In this document: positions 49,410-57,844 of the stretch, piece by piece
Layout of the letters: each line of letters begins with the position of its first letter
How positions within the stretch are numbered: the first letter of the stretch is position 1
Position numbers and translations under genes: made by a program
Assembly: GCA_017301975.1 (NCBI GenBank)
Contig: JAFLEI010000003.1
Span: forward strand, 124,724-188,723
Reading direction: 5' to 3'
DNA length: 64,000 nt
Source: Verrucomicrobiota bacterium
Lineage (GTDB): Bacteria; Verrucomicrobiota; Verrucomicrobiia; Verrucomicrobiales; Verrucomicrobiaceae
The notes under the pieces: generated by a model
Seen by the model: the letters and a program-made list of their open reading frames with translations, nothing else
Told to the model about the DNA's origin: nothing
The model's database searches: none

Positions 49410-50665
49410 AAGCGTTCGTGGTTGGAGCCTGGACGGAGACGGTGTGAGGTTTCAGAATTGCTGCGGGCGCGGACGCCGATGAAGCCGCTGGCGGAGAGGA
49501 TGGTGAGACCGCAGACGATGGCAAAGGCGTCGAACGACATGACCTTGATCATCGCAAATGCCAGGGACGGGGCCACCAGCCCGCGTACGCCGGTGAGAAA
49601 GGTGTGGACGCTCATGTATTCGGCGACGGCGTGCTTGTCAGCAAGCTTCGTGACCCAGAGCGCCCAGGTGACATTGCCTCCGGCATTGGCCATGCCCCAC
49701 AATGCCATGCCCAAGGTCCACCAGAAGAGGCTGTGACCGAGGAAGAAACACAGAATGCCGGCGGCAAAGAAGACATTGAGCACCGCTCTCACGGTGAACA
49801 AATGGAAGCGGTCATAGACCAGTCCCCAGGGATAGGAAAACACCACGCGGGCGAGCACCGGCACCACACCGGTGATCCAAGCGACATTAAATTCGCTCAA
49901 ATTGATGCCATGCCTCGGATTGGCCAGATATTCGACAAACAGGCATGCCGCCGCCAGATTGCCGATTCCCATCATCATCCACGAGATGAGCAGCGTGCGG
50001 AAGTCGCGGTCTTCCCGCACCCAACGCATCGAACTCCACAGGCTGGTGCTGGAATTTTCAGGCGCCTCCCAAGCTGTGACCGGCAGGCCATAGGTCCAGA
50101 AGCCTGAGATGAAGCCGCTGGCGGCGAAGGCCCACAAAAGCCAGGTATAGTTCTCGATGTTCCACCCGAGCAGTTTGCCACCCACAAAACCAAAGCAAAC
50201 GGCCGCCGTCGCCCGAGTGACCCCAGTAACCGCATAAAGCTTGCCCCTTTTGGCCGCAGGATAGTTGATGCGGTATATCTGCGTCAACAAAGGGATCTGC
50301 ATGGTGAAGCAGAACAAGCCCAGGCTCAGCCCCCCGATGTAAAGCAGCGGGTTGTGGGGCAACGCCGCTGAAACCGCCATGAAGAAGCCGCCCAGCAGCT
50401 GCACCTTGGCCGCCGTGCGTGCGATGGTGCTTTTGGCACGCAGCAGCAGCGGTACCACGAACAAACTGGCCACCATGCCGCCGCTGGTCGCGCTGAGGAA
50501 GACGGATTTGGCCACGTCGCCCATGTGAAACACACGCACGGCAATGAGCATGCCGAAGGTCGCGGTCAGGGTGTCGATGACTCCTGAGGGGATCGAGCGC
50601 CACAGTTCGTTGCGCAGAGTTCGCGAGGTGATGGCAGCCGCTTCGTTCACGCGGGCTAATCGCAT
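49406..50665 (-). CDS. Major facilitator superfamily transporter
   Basis: A 419-residue transporter with twelve predicted spans. The loop RINYPAAKRGKLYAVTGVTRA between spans 4 and 5 holds the RGK-type motif of the family, and the large cytoplasmic loop after span 6 (EAPENSSTSLWSSMRWVRED) is as expected. The second half starts at about residue 215. Substrate cannot be deduced from sequence. The ATG at 50665 is used; the preceding TTG at 50671 is less likely. It is followed with a 4-nt overlap by the nitrilase-family gene, so an amide or nitrogenous compound is a guess for its cargo. Confidence 0.88.
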   Translation of the reverse strand: MRLARVNEAAAITSRTLRNELWRSIPSGVIDTLTATFGMLIAVRVFHMGDVAKSVFLSATSGGMVASLFVVPLLLRAKSTIARTAAKVQLLGGFFMAVSAALPHNPLLYIGGLSLGLFCFTMQIPLLTQIYRINYPAAKRGKLYAVTGVTRATAAVCFGFVGGKLLGWNIENYTWLLWAFAASGFISGFWTYGLPVTAWEAPENSSTSLWSSMRWVREDRDFRTLLISWMMMGIGNLAAACLFVEYLANPRHGINLSEFNVAWITGVVPVLARVVFSYPWGLVYDRFHLFTVRAVLNVFFAAGILCFFLGHSLFWWTLGMALWGMANAGGNVTWALWVTKLADKHAVAEYMSVHTFLTGVRGLVAPSLAFAMIKVMSFDAFAIVCGLTILSASGFIGVRARSNSETSHRLRPGSNHERL

Positions 50666-50751
50666 GAACAACGATGCGCGTCCAGCACGGAGGCTGGGCG
50701 CGCATCAGACTTGAGATCGCATTGAGCAAGGTCCTCAGACCTCGCACCGCA

Positions 50752-51009
50752 TCAGGCTGTTTTTTTGGATTTCTTCGGTGCCGGGGTCTTGGCAGGCGGA
50801 GCCTTCGCCGCCGGCTTTTTGACCAGCTTGGGTGCTGGCATGGGGACGACGGTCAGCCATTCCTGATAATGAACCCAGCTTTCGCTGCCTTCGTCACGAA
50901 GGTAGTCTGTTTCGGTGAGGATGCCGCGCTTCTGGAAATCGAGGATTTCTTTTTTGGCGAAGGGGCCGAATTCAACGAAGGAGCGGCTGAGATAAACGAG
51001 GTCTTTCAT
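50752..51009 (-). CDS. Small GYF_2-like protein with Lys/Pro/Ala tail
   Basis: An 85-residue protein. The N-terminal 50 residues form a compact domain (YLSRSFVEFGPFAKKEILDF, ILTETDYLRDEGSESWVHY) that matches the GYF_2/DUF4339 pattern: an aromatic-glycine-phenylalanine start, then an acidic loop ending in a W. GYF domains bind proline-rich peptides. The C-terminal 30 residues are a disordered KKPAAKAPPAKTPAPKKSKK tail, which could itself be a basic binding region. No signal peptide is present. It is divergently arranged with the unnamed-family gene at 51200, with a 9-bp inverted repeat between them. Confidence 0.75.
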   Translation of the reverse strand: MKDLVYLSRSFVEFGPFAKKEILDFQKRGILTETDYLRDEGSESWVHYQEWLTVVPMPAPKLVKKPAAKAPPAKTPAPKKSKKTA

Positions 51010-51065
51010 GGTGTGTTTCTATTGGTGTTTAGGTTTTGGGGAACTAGGCCGTAACATCACATGAG

Positions 51066-51102
51066 TTGTGGAACAAGCAGCAATCTTGCCACAGTTCCAC
51101 AA
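51066..51102. repeat. Inverted repeat with 9-bp arms in the divergent intergenic region
   Basis: TTGTGGAAC (51066-51074) and GTTCCACAA (51094-51102) are perfect inverted copies with a 19-nt loop. There is no T-run, so it is not a typical terminator. It lies between the divergent genes starting at 51009 and 51200 and could be an operator or an RNA stem. Confidence 0.6.
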
Positions 51103-51199
51103 TAAGTGGTTGAGATGATTCCGTGAGGTAATTTTTGCTTTATTGCAGGCAAGTCCGCTTGCGGCTCTCGTTACGGGCCTCTAGTTTATATGACAATTA

Positions 51200-52219
51200 A
51201 TGATTATTTGCCTAGAATCGTCCATCTTGGGCGGGTACCTTTCCAACGAAGTACCCGGCTTGGTTACAGGTGTGTTTCATCTCGCAGGCCAAAACCAACC
51301 CGTACGAGTTGAATTGGTGGGTAATTTTCTGCGCGATATCGCCGGCTGCCGGGTGGACTTTCACAATCCGCTCCCAAACGCCAATGAAGACCACGTGGGT
51401 GCCGTCTCGGCCATGCAGCATGGATACAGCGGGTTGATGACAGCCTCATCGCGTGTGGTGAAACTCCCACGCCGAAGATCTCAAATGGGCTCGGTTTGCA
51501 CGCTGCCAGAGCCGCCTGGGCTGAAAAATCTGCTTTTCTTCGAGTGGTTCAATCAGGATCACCAACGCATTTTGATCCAGTCGTGGCATTTGCAGATGCG
51601 TGTCTCGTCGCCGCGATGGCAGCTCACGAAGGAGGAAGAGGCAGCACTGCTGCGCCAAAACCGCGCCCGTCGTAAACACTTTCTGCTGGGCGGCAGTCGC
51701 AATTCAAAATCGGCCGACGCTTTGCACAGCCCCGGTTTTGATGACCCGTTTCAACCTGCCAAACCTGGCAGCGACCCCTTCGGCGCAGTCAAGCGTGAAC
51801 CCACCATCGAACCGCCCCCCCAAACACCCGCCAAAGCGCCAGGGAGTTCCGAGCTGAATCCTGTGGCACGCTCTGCGGCGCTGGCCAAGGAGCTGCGGCG
51901 CTTCCAAAGTCTGCTCGTCTTCAATGAGGAGGTCCGGACCCGCCCGGCTGTTCTGCGTCTGTTGTCGACGGTGGCGGATCTGGCGGCGCATCTCATCCAT
52001 GTACTGCGTCAGTTCGCGCAGGCGGAAAAAGACCAGTGGCAGTTTTTGGTGGTCGATCTTGAGCAGAGCCTGCCCCTGTTTGCGGCGGCCCTGAATGCGA
52101 CGGACAAGCTCGTGCAGCAACATCCCCAAGGGGCTGACATGGAGTGGCTCGCCGGTGTTCAGGCCTGTCTTCTTAACATCGAGCTGCGCATGCGTGAGCT
52201 GCTGGGACTGCTGCGCTGA
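51200..52219 (+). CDS. Conserved protein of an unnamed family (paralog of 58668-59828)
   Basis: A 339-residue cytoplasmic protein, function unknown. Residues 5-60 form a beta-rich domain with G-V-F-H-L-A-G start and the motif RDIAGCRVDFHNP; a second strand pair follows at about 110-130 (FFEWFNQDHQRILIQ). Then a charged and proline-rich linker (residues 145-215, TIEPPPQTPAKAPGS) leads to a helical C-terminal domain (LAKELRRFQSLLVFNEEV, LIHVLRQFAQAEKDQW). The same arrangement with matching motifs occurs in the protein at 58668-59828. No enzyme motif is visible. The ATG at 51200 precedes the conserved region directly. I recognise no named family. Confidence 0.75.
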   Translation: MIICLESSILGGYLSNEVPGLVTGVFHLAGQNQPVRVELVGNFLRDIAGCRVDFHNPLPNANEDHVGAVSAMQHGYSGLMTASSRVVKLPRRRSQMGSVCTLPEPPGLKNLLFFEWFNQDHQRILIQSWHLQMRVSSPRWQLTKEEEAALLRQNRARRKHFLLGGSRNSKSADALHSPGFDDPFQPAKPGSDPFGAVKREPTIEPPPQTPAKAPGSSELNPVARSAALAKELRRFQSLLVFNEEVRTRPAVLRLLSTVADLAAHLIHVLRQFAQAEKDQWQFLVVDLEQSLPLFAAALNATDKLVQQHPQGADMEWLAGVQACLLNIELRMRELLGLLR

Positions 52220-52266
52220 AGTTGAGACGGGGTTGATCCGCACCGAGCTTGCGTCTAGCATGGGAC

Positions 52267-52836
52267 ATGCGTCTCTCACATTATGCCCTTGCTCTAACGA
52301 TCATTCTGCTCGCCATCACCGGCTATCTGGCATGGGAGGCGCAGGAGGAAGCCAAAGGAGCACGGAAAGAGCTCGAACTGGTGCGCAGGCAGCAGGCTGC
52401 TCAGGAGATGGCCATGCCGGCGAAACCTGACACGGTGGCAAATCTGCCGCCCCCCCCTGCGTCGCCGACTTCATCATTGCCGCCGCTGGCCGGAAGTGAC
52501 CTGATGCCAGGAACCCCTGCCGCCTATGCGTCCCCGGCCGCTGCGGCCGCTCCTCTGACTGACCTGCAAAAGCAGCTACTTGGCATGCCAGCCTTCGCCA
52601 AGGTGATTGAGGTGCACAATGACCAGGGCTTTGCCGTAATCAGTGCTGGAAAAGACAAGCAACTGGCCAGCGGAATGAAATTCGACGTGCGGAGGGGCAA
52701 TGGCTTGGTGGGCCGGGTGATTGTGGGAGAAACCATTGAAGCAGCAGAAGCCGTTGTGGACATCGACAATACGGTGGTGCTCCCCGGGGTTCACATCGAA
52801 GCTGGTGATGAGTTGATTTTGCCGATTCGGAAATAA
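52267..52836 (+). CDS. Membrane-anchored protein with C-terminal beta domain
   Basis: A 189-residue protein with one N-terminal membrane helix (HYALALTIILLAITGYLAW), then a short helical stretch with charged residues (EAQEEAKGARKELELVRRQ, likely coiled coil) and a proline/alanine-rich linker (residues 55-95). The last 80 residues form a compact beta domain (FAKVIEVHNDQGFAVIS, GMKFDVRRGNGLVGRVIVGET), reminiscent of the MreC or flagellar-assembly FlgT C-terminal barrel with its VxxGMxxxVxR turn. It lies just upstream of the TlyA gene and may be in one operon. Role in the envelope is inference. Confidence 0.75.
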   Translation: MRLSHYALALTIILLAITGYLAWEAQEEAKGARKELELVRRQQAAQEMAMPAKPDTVANLPPPPASPTSSLPPLAGSDLMPGTPAAYASPAAAAAPLTDLQKQLLGMPAFAKVIEVHNDQGFAVISAGKDKQLASGMKFDVRRGNGLVGRVIVGETIEAAEAVVDIDNTVVLPGVHIEAGDELILPIRK

Positions 52837-52846
52837 GACCTCCCCG

Positions 52847-53581
52847 ATGGCCCGCGAACGTCTTGATCTCGCCTTGGTGAAGCTTGGCATCGTGCCCTCA
52901 CGTGAACAGGCCAAACGCCTGATCATGGCTGGAGAGGTCAGCGTTTTGGGCAAGCGAATCACGCAGCCGGGCTGGTTGGTCGCTGATGTCCAGCAGATCG
53001 TCGTGCGGCAGCGTCCAAAATTTGTCAGCCGGGGTGGGCTGAAGCTGGAAGGTGCGCTCAACCATTTTGGCATTGATGTAACGGGAATGACCGCGCTTGA
53101 TGTGGGGGCATCCACGGGAGGGTTTACCGACTGCCTGCTGCAACGGGGGGCGGTGAAGGTCTTCGCCTTCGATGTCGGCACCAATCAACTGGCCTGGAAA
53201 ATTCGCAGCGATCCCCGGGTGGTTTCACGGGAACAATTCAACCTCCGGCACATGCGCCCGGAGGATATTGGCCAGGAGGTGGATATTTTGGTGGCTGATC
53301 TTTCCTTCATCTCCCTGACACTGGTGCTGCCTGCGGTGTTGCAGGTGCTCCGGCAGGGCGGGCAGGCTTTGGTCCTGATCAAACCTCAGTTTGAGCTTTC
53401 GCGTGAAGAGGTGGGCAAGGGCGGCATCGTTCGTGAACCGGAATTGCATGCCAAGGCCTGTGCACGCATCGAGGAGTTCGTGCGCTCGCAACCAGATTTG
53501 GAGTGGCGGGGGATGATTGAGTCCTCCATTCAAGGAACTGACGGCAATCGCGAGTTCCTCGCGTGGTTTGGAAGGCAATAA
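52847..53581 (+). CDS. tlyA: TlyA family rRNA 2'-O-methyltransferase
   Basis: A 244-residue RNA-modifying enzyme. The N-terminal S4 domain (RERLDLALVKLGIVPSREQAKRLIMAGEVSV) binds RNA. The FtsJ-type methyltransferase domain has the SAM motif TALDVGASTGGFTDCLLQRGA, AFDVGTNQLAWKIRSDPRV and VADLSFISLTLVLPAVL. In mycobacteria TlyA methylates 16S and 23S rRNA and affects capreomycin sensitivity. KPQFELSREEVGKGGIVREPELH is also typical. It starts 10 nt after the membrane-anchored protein gene. Confidence 0.94.
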   Translation: MARERLDLALVKLGIVPSREQAKRLIMAGEVSVLGKRITQPGWLVADVQQIVVRQRPKFVSRGGLKLEGALNHFGIDVTGMTALDVGASTGGFTDCLLQRGAVKVFAFDVGTNQLAWKIRSDPRVVSREQFNLRHMRPEDIGQEVDILVADLSFISLTLVLPAVLQVLRQGGQALVLIKPQFELSREEVGKGGIVREPELHAKACARIEEFVRSQPDLEWRGMIESSIQGTDGNREFLAWFGRQ

Positions 53582-53601
53582 TCTTCGCAAGGCGATAAAA
53601 A

Positions 53602-53640
53602 AGGAGTCTCGAGGCTCCGGAAATCTCAAATATGAGACTC
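53602..53640. repeat. Inverted repeat after tlyA
   Basis: GGAGTCTC (53602-53609) and GAGACTCC (53633-53640) are perfect 8-bp arms with a 23-nt loop, just downstream of the tlyA stop. There is a six-A run before the left arm, which would be T on the minus strand, but no minus gene reads into it. It may protect or weakly terminate the tlyA transcript. Confidence 0.55.
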
Positions 53641-53677
53641 CGATTCGAGTGAATTACTGAAATATGACAATTTAGGG

Positions 53678-53706
53678 TTGCATCCATGCAATAATTATCA
53701 TAAATA
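53678..53706 (+). promoter_or_regulatory. Candidate promoter with palindrome upstream of the pseudopilin-like gene
   Basis: TTGCAT (53678-53683) and TAAATA (53701-53706) are separated by 17 nt, and TTGCATCCATGCAA (53678-53691) is a perfect palindrome with 6-bp arms that overlaps the -35 element. The region is locally AT-rich. The -10 match is weak. Overlap with the palindrome suggests a repressor site. Confidence 0.4.
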
Positions 53707-53728
53707 ACCATTCATTACTGCATCAGTT

Positions 53729-54151
53729 ATGAAAACTCTCGTCCACAACTCCATGCAACGCCGAGTTCGTTCTGCGTTCAGCCTTTTTGAGGTCTTGATG
53801 TTTATCGCTATTGTCGGAGTCCTGGTTGGAATGGCGGTGCCTCTGATTGGACAGAACGATGCCATATATGCAGCGCGGGATCGCCGCAATGCTCAGGAGC
53901 TGTGCTCCACTTGCACAATGGCTCAGGCGGCTGAATTGAATTTTGTGCAGGATGACAGCGTGATCGACACCGTGCGTGCCATTGTCCGCGGGGGCATGTC
54001 GGTGCGTGGAGCGATGCGGGGACGGGTCTTTGTGGTTCCCGGACTCAGTGATGAAGACATTCAAGGCGCGGCCAAATACCTTCAGGTGCAGGACGGGCAA
54101 CTGGTGTACACGACGACGGCAACATCACCTCCGGGTGACCAACGCCTTTGA
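53729..54151 (+). CDS. Type II secretion/type IV pseudopilin-like protein
   Basis: A 140-residue protein with a type-III signal sequence. A basic leader ends at Ala16, and the mature protein would start FSLFEVLMFIAIVGVLVGMAVPLIG, with Glu at position 5 of the mature form as in pilins. The rest (residues 45-140) is a small globular domain with a CSTC pair (SVIDTVRAIVRGGMSVRGAM, VFVVPGLSDEDIQGAAKYL). The VPGLSDEDI piece is common in verrucomicrobial pseudopilins. No other pilus genes are adjacent; such solitary pseudopilins are numerous in PVC genomes. A prepilin peptidase elsewhere would process it. Confidence 0.85.
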   Translation: MKTLVHNSMQRRVRSAFSLFEVLMFIAIVGVLVGMAVPLIGQNDAIYAARDRRNAQELCSTCTMAQAAELNFVQDDSVIDTVRAIVRGGMSVRGAMRGRVFVVPGLSDEDIQGAAKYLQVQDGQLVYTTTATSPPGDQRL

Positions 54152-54326
54152 GTGGGATTTCATTGACCGTGTCGGCCGCAGATTCTGCGACCGCTTGAAA
54201 AGATGGCGGCTTGGTCCCGTCGCGGGCGACGTGCGAGCTTTGATCGCCCGTAGGACCAGGTGAAGCCTGATTTTGCCATGTGTTTTACCTTGCCTGAGGC
54301 CATCGCTTCCACCAGCATGCGCCTTC

Positions 54327-54734
54327 ATGGATTCTGCATTCTTCAAAAAGAACTGGTATTTTTTCACTCCGGCGGTCATCATTATTATCCCGGCGCTTAT
54401 GGTACTGTTCTGCACCATCAACTATGGCTACACCGTTCCTGATTCCATCAATGCGGTGTTTCATGTCGGCTCCACCGGCACACGCTACTCCATTGGATTT
54501 TCGGAGAGACAATTCAGAATGGTCAGGCCTGGGATGGACGGCAGGACTGTCTTCAATACGGTCAGAAACCCCATGGAAGGCGTCGATCCTGGCGCGGATG
54601 AGGCCCGGTGGCGTTACAGCCTTCCTTCCAGTGGTGCCGGATATTATCACGAGCGCACCATTCTCATGGCGAAGGATAAAAACGGCGTCCTACGAGTCAA
54701 ACAACGCATCAGTCAATTCCATCCGGCGAATTGA
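54327..54734 (+). CDS. Membrane-anchored BamE/SmpA-like protein
   Basis: A 135-residue protein with one N-terminal membrane helix (FFTPAVIIIIPALMVLFCTI). The domain that follows has SERQFRMVRPGMDGRTVFNTVRNPME, the pattern of BamE/SmpA-like domains (F..vrpGM...V...), with a conserved late strand pair ending VLRVKQRISQF. In E. coli BamE is a lipoprotein that stabilises the outer-membrane protein assembly complex; this protein has a membrane helix in place of a lipobox. It lies between the pseudopilin-like gene and the LysM lipoprotein. The family assignment is by motif only. Confidence 0.6.
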   Translation: MDSAFFKKNWYFFTPAVIIIIPALMVLFCTINYGYTVPDSINAVFHVGSTGTRYSIGFSERQFRMVRPGMDGRTVFNTVRNPMEGVDPGADEARWRYSLPSSGAGYYHERTILMAKDKNGVLRVKQRISQFHPAN

Positions 54735-54773
54735 TTCATGTGATAACAAGGCGAAAGTGACCCATATTCACGC

Positions 54774-55250
54774 ATGAATCATTGCCCGTCATCGTTGATC
54801 AAAGCCTGTTTGGTCCTCCCGCTGCTATTGCTGGCCGCGTGCGAAAGCTCTTCACGCATCAAGGGACTTCCCAAGGACCTGCCTGTCATCAACCTCCATG
54901 GGTCACCAAGCACCCCTGTCCATTCCATGGGCCATGCAGATTATCCTTTTGCGGACAACGGTGATTACAAAAGCGACTGGGCTGCCGAAGGCGGGCAGGG
55001 GGCGGGCATGGACTACTCTTCCTGGCGCTCCTCCCATGGCGGATCTTCCTCCCGTAGTTCCTCCAAGAAAAAAACTTCATCCAAATCCAGTAAAAAAAGC
55101 ACCCGCAAGGGTGGTTCCTACACCATCAAAAGCGGTGATAATTTAGGGGCCATCGCTCGCAGGCACGGCACCACGGTGTCGAAACTCAAGGCTGCCAACG
55201 GCCTGTCTTCGGACATGATCCGTGCGGGAAGAACGCTCAAAATTCCCTAG
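54774..55250 (+). CDS. LysM-domain lipoprotein
   Basis: A 158-residue lipoprotein. The signal peptide ends in the lipobox LAAC, so it is anchored in a membrane by Cys23. A spacer rich in serine and lysine ([18 protein letters not shown], residues 90-110) leads to a single LysM domain: [30 protein letters not shown], then [11 protein letters not shown]. LysM binds peptidoglycan GlcNAc. The following gene encodes an amidase and starts 6 nt after the stop, so the two probably act together in cell-wall remodelling. Confidence 0.93.
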   Translation: MNHCPSSLIKACLVLPLLLLAACESSSRIKGLPKDLPVINLHGSPSTPVHSMGHADYPFADNGDYKSDWAAEGGQGAGMDYSSWRSSHGGSSSRSSSKKKTSSKSSKKSTRKGGSYTIKSGDNLGAIARRHGTTVSKLKAANGLSSDMIRAGRTLKIP

Positions 55251-55256
55251 ACAGTC

Positions 55257-55877
55257 GTGCTGCACCTCTCCTCACGCATCGCAGCTTGTTGTCTGGCGCT
55301 GATCGTGGGCGGTGCGGCGGACTTGGTCGCTGCGGAAACGCTGCGGTTTTCCACGGTGGTGATTGATGCAGGCCACGGAGGAAGGGACGGTGGTTCCGTT
55401 TGGAATGGTCTGGTGGAAAAAAAGCTCTGCCTTGATGTCGCGAAGCGCGTCGAAACGGCGCTGAAATCAAAGGGGCTTAAAACCGTCATGACACGGCGCT
55501 CCGACACATTTGTCGAGCTTGAGCAGCGGGCGCGGATCGCCAATCGCGTGCCCTCGTCCATCTTTGTCAGCATTCATTTCAATGGCAGTCGCAAAACCCT
55601 CATTTCCGGCGGAGAGGTGTATTACCGCAGTTCGCGCGGTAAATTGCTGGCCTCCGCCATCAGTCGTTCGATCAAAAGCCGGGTTTCCGGGGGCACGCGG
55701 GGGATTTTTTATGCAGGGTACAAGGTCTTGCGCGAGACCCAGATGCCTGCGGTCCTCGTCGAATGCGGATATTTAAGCAACAAACGGGAGGCTTTGCGCT
55801 GCGCCGATCCCGCACATCGCCAGAAACTTGCGGATGCCGTCGTCAGCGGTCTTCTGGCTGTCAGGCGGAAGCCGTGA
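55257..55877 (+). CDS. N-acetylmuramoyl-L-alanine amidase (Amidase_3)
   Basis: A 206-residue zinc amidase. The GTG start at 55257 gives a signal peptide (SSRIAACCLALIVGGAADLVAAE), so it acts in the periplasm. Family motifs are VVIDAGHGGRDGGSVW (zinc His), NRVPSSIFVSIHFNGS (zinc His), the EQRARIANR segment and MPAVLVECGYLSNKREA (catalytic Glu). Such enzymes cleave the amide bond between muramic acid and the stem peptide, mainly at division. It follows a LysM lipoprotein by 6 nt. Confidence 0.92.
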   Translation: MLHLSSRIAACCLALIVGGAADLVAAETLRFSTVVIDAGHGGRDGGSVWNGLVEKKLCLDVAKRVETALKSKGLKTVMTRRSDTFVELEQRARIANRVPSSIFVSIHFNGSRKTLISGGEVYYRSSRGKLLASAISRSIKSRVSGGTRGIFYAGYKVLRETQMPAVLVECGYLSNKREALRCADPAHRQKLADAVVSGLLAVRRKP

Positions 55878-55961
55878 GTCCCGGCTTTCATTTCTTTTGA
55901 AAGTTCGCATTTGTGAGGCACTTGCACGGCATTTGACGAAGCCCCCGCCGTGGTGGATGGA

Positions 55962-56984
55962 ATGTCAGATCCCATGCCAGTCCCAGTCATCAACGCCAGC
56001 AACCCTGTTTTCCCGTTTCATCTTGTGCGGGCCGACTTGGAACGCGTGGAAACGGCCATTCTCGAACAAGCGCGCGCGTTTGATCCCGGCGTGGAAGGTT
56101 ACGTGAGCTATGTCTGCAAAACATCGGGCAAGCGCATCCGTCCTGCACTGGCCGTGCTCGCCGGCGGTGCCACGGGTGGTACGCACGAAGGGCACACGCG
56201 CCTCTCCGTCATTCTCGAACTGGTTCACATCGCCTCCTTGGTGCACGACGACATCATGGACGGTGCGGACATTCGCCGCGCCCAGCCCACCGCTGTGGCG
56301 AAATGGGGCAGCAGTCTCAGTGTCCTGCTGGGGGACAGCCTTTTCGCCTACGCGCTTGAACTGGCCACCGAATTTGACGACACGCATGTCTGCCGCACCA
56401 TTGCCCGTGCCTCGCGGGATGTCTGCACCGGCGAAATCCTGCAAACCCAGCGCCGTTTCGATTTCAATCTCTCCGTCACCGATTATCTCCAGATGATCGA
56501 GATGAAGACGGCCGCGCTCTTCGCCGCCGCCAGCGAGCTCGGCGCCCGTCTCAACCAGCAGCCCGAGTCCGTCCAGTCGGCACTGCGCGACTACGGTCTC
56601 AAGCTCGGCACCGCCTATCAGATCTACGACGACTGCCTCGACATTGTGGGTGACGAAAAAACAGTCGGCAAAACACTCCGCACCGATCTCGCCCGGGGCA
56701 AGCTCACGCTGCCCATCTTGTATCTCCTTGAGGCTGCCACGGATGCTCAGAAGCAGAAGCTCAACCGCATGCTGCTCAAAGGCGAGCCCATGGACACCAC
56801 CATCCTCGCCGGCATTGCAGACTACGAAGGGGCCGTCGAACGGGCGGTCAATTTCGCGCAAAACATGCTGGTGGAAGCCCGGGCCGATTTGATCTGCCTC
56901 CAGGCTTCGCCGCACAAGCAGGCGCTGGAAGACATCGTCGGTTATCTGCACGGCCTGTTGGACCAGTGCCGCGCAATTCATTGA
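55962..56984 (+). CDS. Polyprenyl diphosphate synthase
   Basis: A 340-residue trans-prenyltransferase. Both aspartate-rich motifs are present: LVHDDIMDGADIRRAQPTAV (first) and YQIYDDCLDIVGDEKTVGKT (second). GKRIRPALAVLAGGA and the TDLARGKLTLPILYL segment are also characteristic. The residue before the first motif is small (SLV), which would suit a long-chain product such as octaprenyl diphosphate for quinones. The open frame begins at GTG 55950; ATG at 55962 is chosen. Product length needs biochemical proof. Confidence 0.93.
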   Translation: MSDPMPVPVINASNPVFPFHLVRADLERVETAILEQARAFDPGVEGYVSYVCKTSGKRIRPALAVLAGGATGGTHEGHTRLSVILELVHIASLVHDDIMDGADIRRAQPTAVAKWGSSLSVLLGDSLFAYALELATEFDDTHVCRTIARASRDVCTGEILQTQRRFDFNLSVTDYLQMIEMKTAALFAAASELGARLNQQPESVQSALRDYGLKLGTAYQIYDDCLDIVGDEKTVGKTLRTDLARGKLTLPILYLLEAATDAQKQKLNRMLLKGEPMDTTILAGIADYEGAVERAVNFAQNMLVEARADLICLQASPHKQALEDIVGYLHGLLDQCRAIH

Positions 56985-57020
56985 TCTCCCCCTTAAATCG
57001 TGTGAAATGCGCCCTGATTT

Positions 57021-57716
57021 ATGAGCCGCATCCACGACATCCCGGAGAACGACCGCCCGCGTGAGCGTCTGCTGCGCCTCGGCCCCCAGGCGCTTTCAGA
57101 TGCGGAACTCCTGGCTCTCTTCATCAACACCGGAACCAAAGGTGAAAACGCCCTGCAGATCGGCCAGCGAATCCTGCGTGATTACAAGTCTCTGCGCGAT
57201 CTCTCTCGCCTTGAGCCTGCCATCCTGAGGAAGATCAAAGCCCTGGGGCCCGCGAAAACCGCGCTGCTTGCGGCCGCGTTTGAGCTGGGCCGTCGTTCCG
57301 CCCAGGAGCCCTCTCACGCGGAGGTCATTCTCGATCGCCCGCAGCGCATTTATGACTACATCGGTTCAGAGATGCAGGCGCTCGGCCACGAATCGGTGCG
57401 CATCGTCCTGCTCAATACCAAGCTCGCCGTCATGCGCAGTGAGGAGGTTTTCAAAGGCAGCTTGAACGAATGCATCGCCCACCCTCGCGATCTGCTGCGC
57501 AAGGTGCTGATCCATAATGCTTACGTTTTCATTCTCGTCCACAACCATCCCTCCGGCGATCCCACGCCCAGCGAAGCAGATCGCCGCCTGACTCGTCGAC
57601 TCCGCGAGGCCTCCGAAGCCACCGGCCTCCACCTTCAGGACCACCTGATCATCGGCACGCCATCAGAGTCACGCCCTCTGCCTTACTTCAGCTTCAAGGA
57701 GCATGGCATGCTGTAG
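57021..57716 (+). CDS. radC: RadC family JAB-domain protein
   Basis: A 231-residue protein. The N-terminal helix-hairpin-helix part ([29 protein letters not shown]-like region) is followed by the JAB/MPN domain with [36 protein letters not shown], which has the JAMM metal motif (HNHPSG...D). The family was once linked to DNA repair, but its true role is unsettled. It ends [12 protein letters not shown]. It starts 36 nt after the prenyltransferase. Confidence 0.95.
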   Translation: [231 protein letters not shown]

Positions 57717-57844
57717 CAGCTCAGCGGGTGTCAGCAGTTGTTCGCCTGAATCCATCCTCCTCACCTTTGAGGCCGTAGGTGCGTGAACCGACGTGCGGCA
57801 TGAATAGGGCTGAAGCACCCTGATCGCAGGGGGGGGGAACGCTT

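Noticed and set aside
57717..57844. Possible non-coding RNA between radC and the small basic protein gene
   Set aside because: Apart from a run of G at the ribosome site I see no stem or motif that supports an RNA gene.
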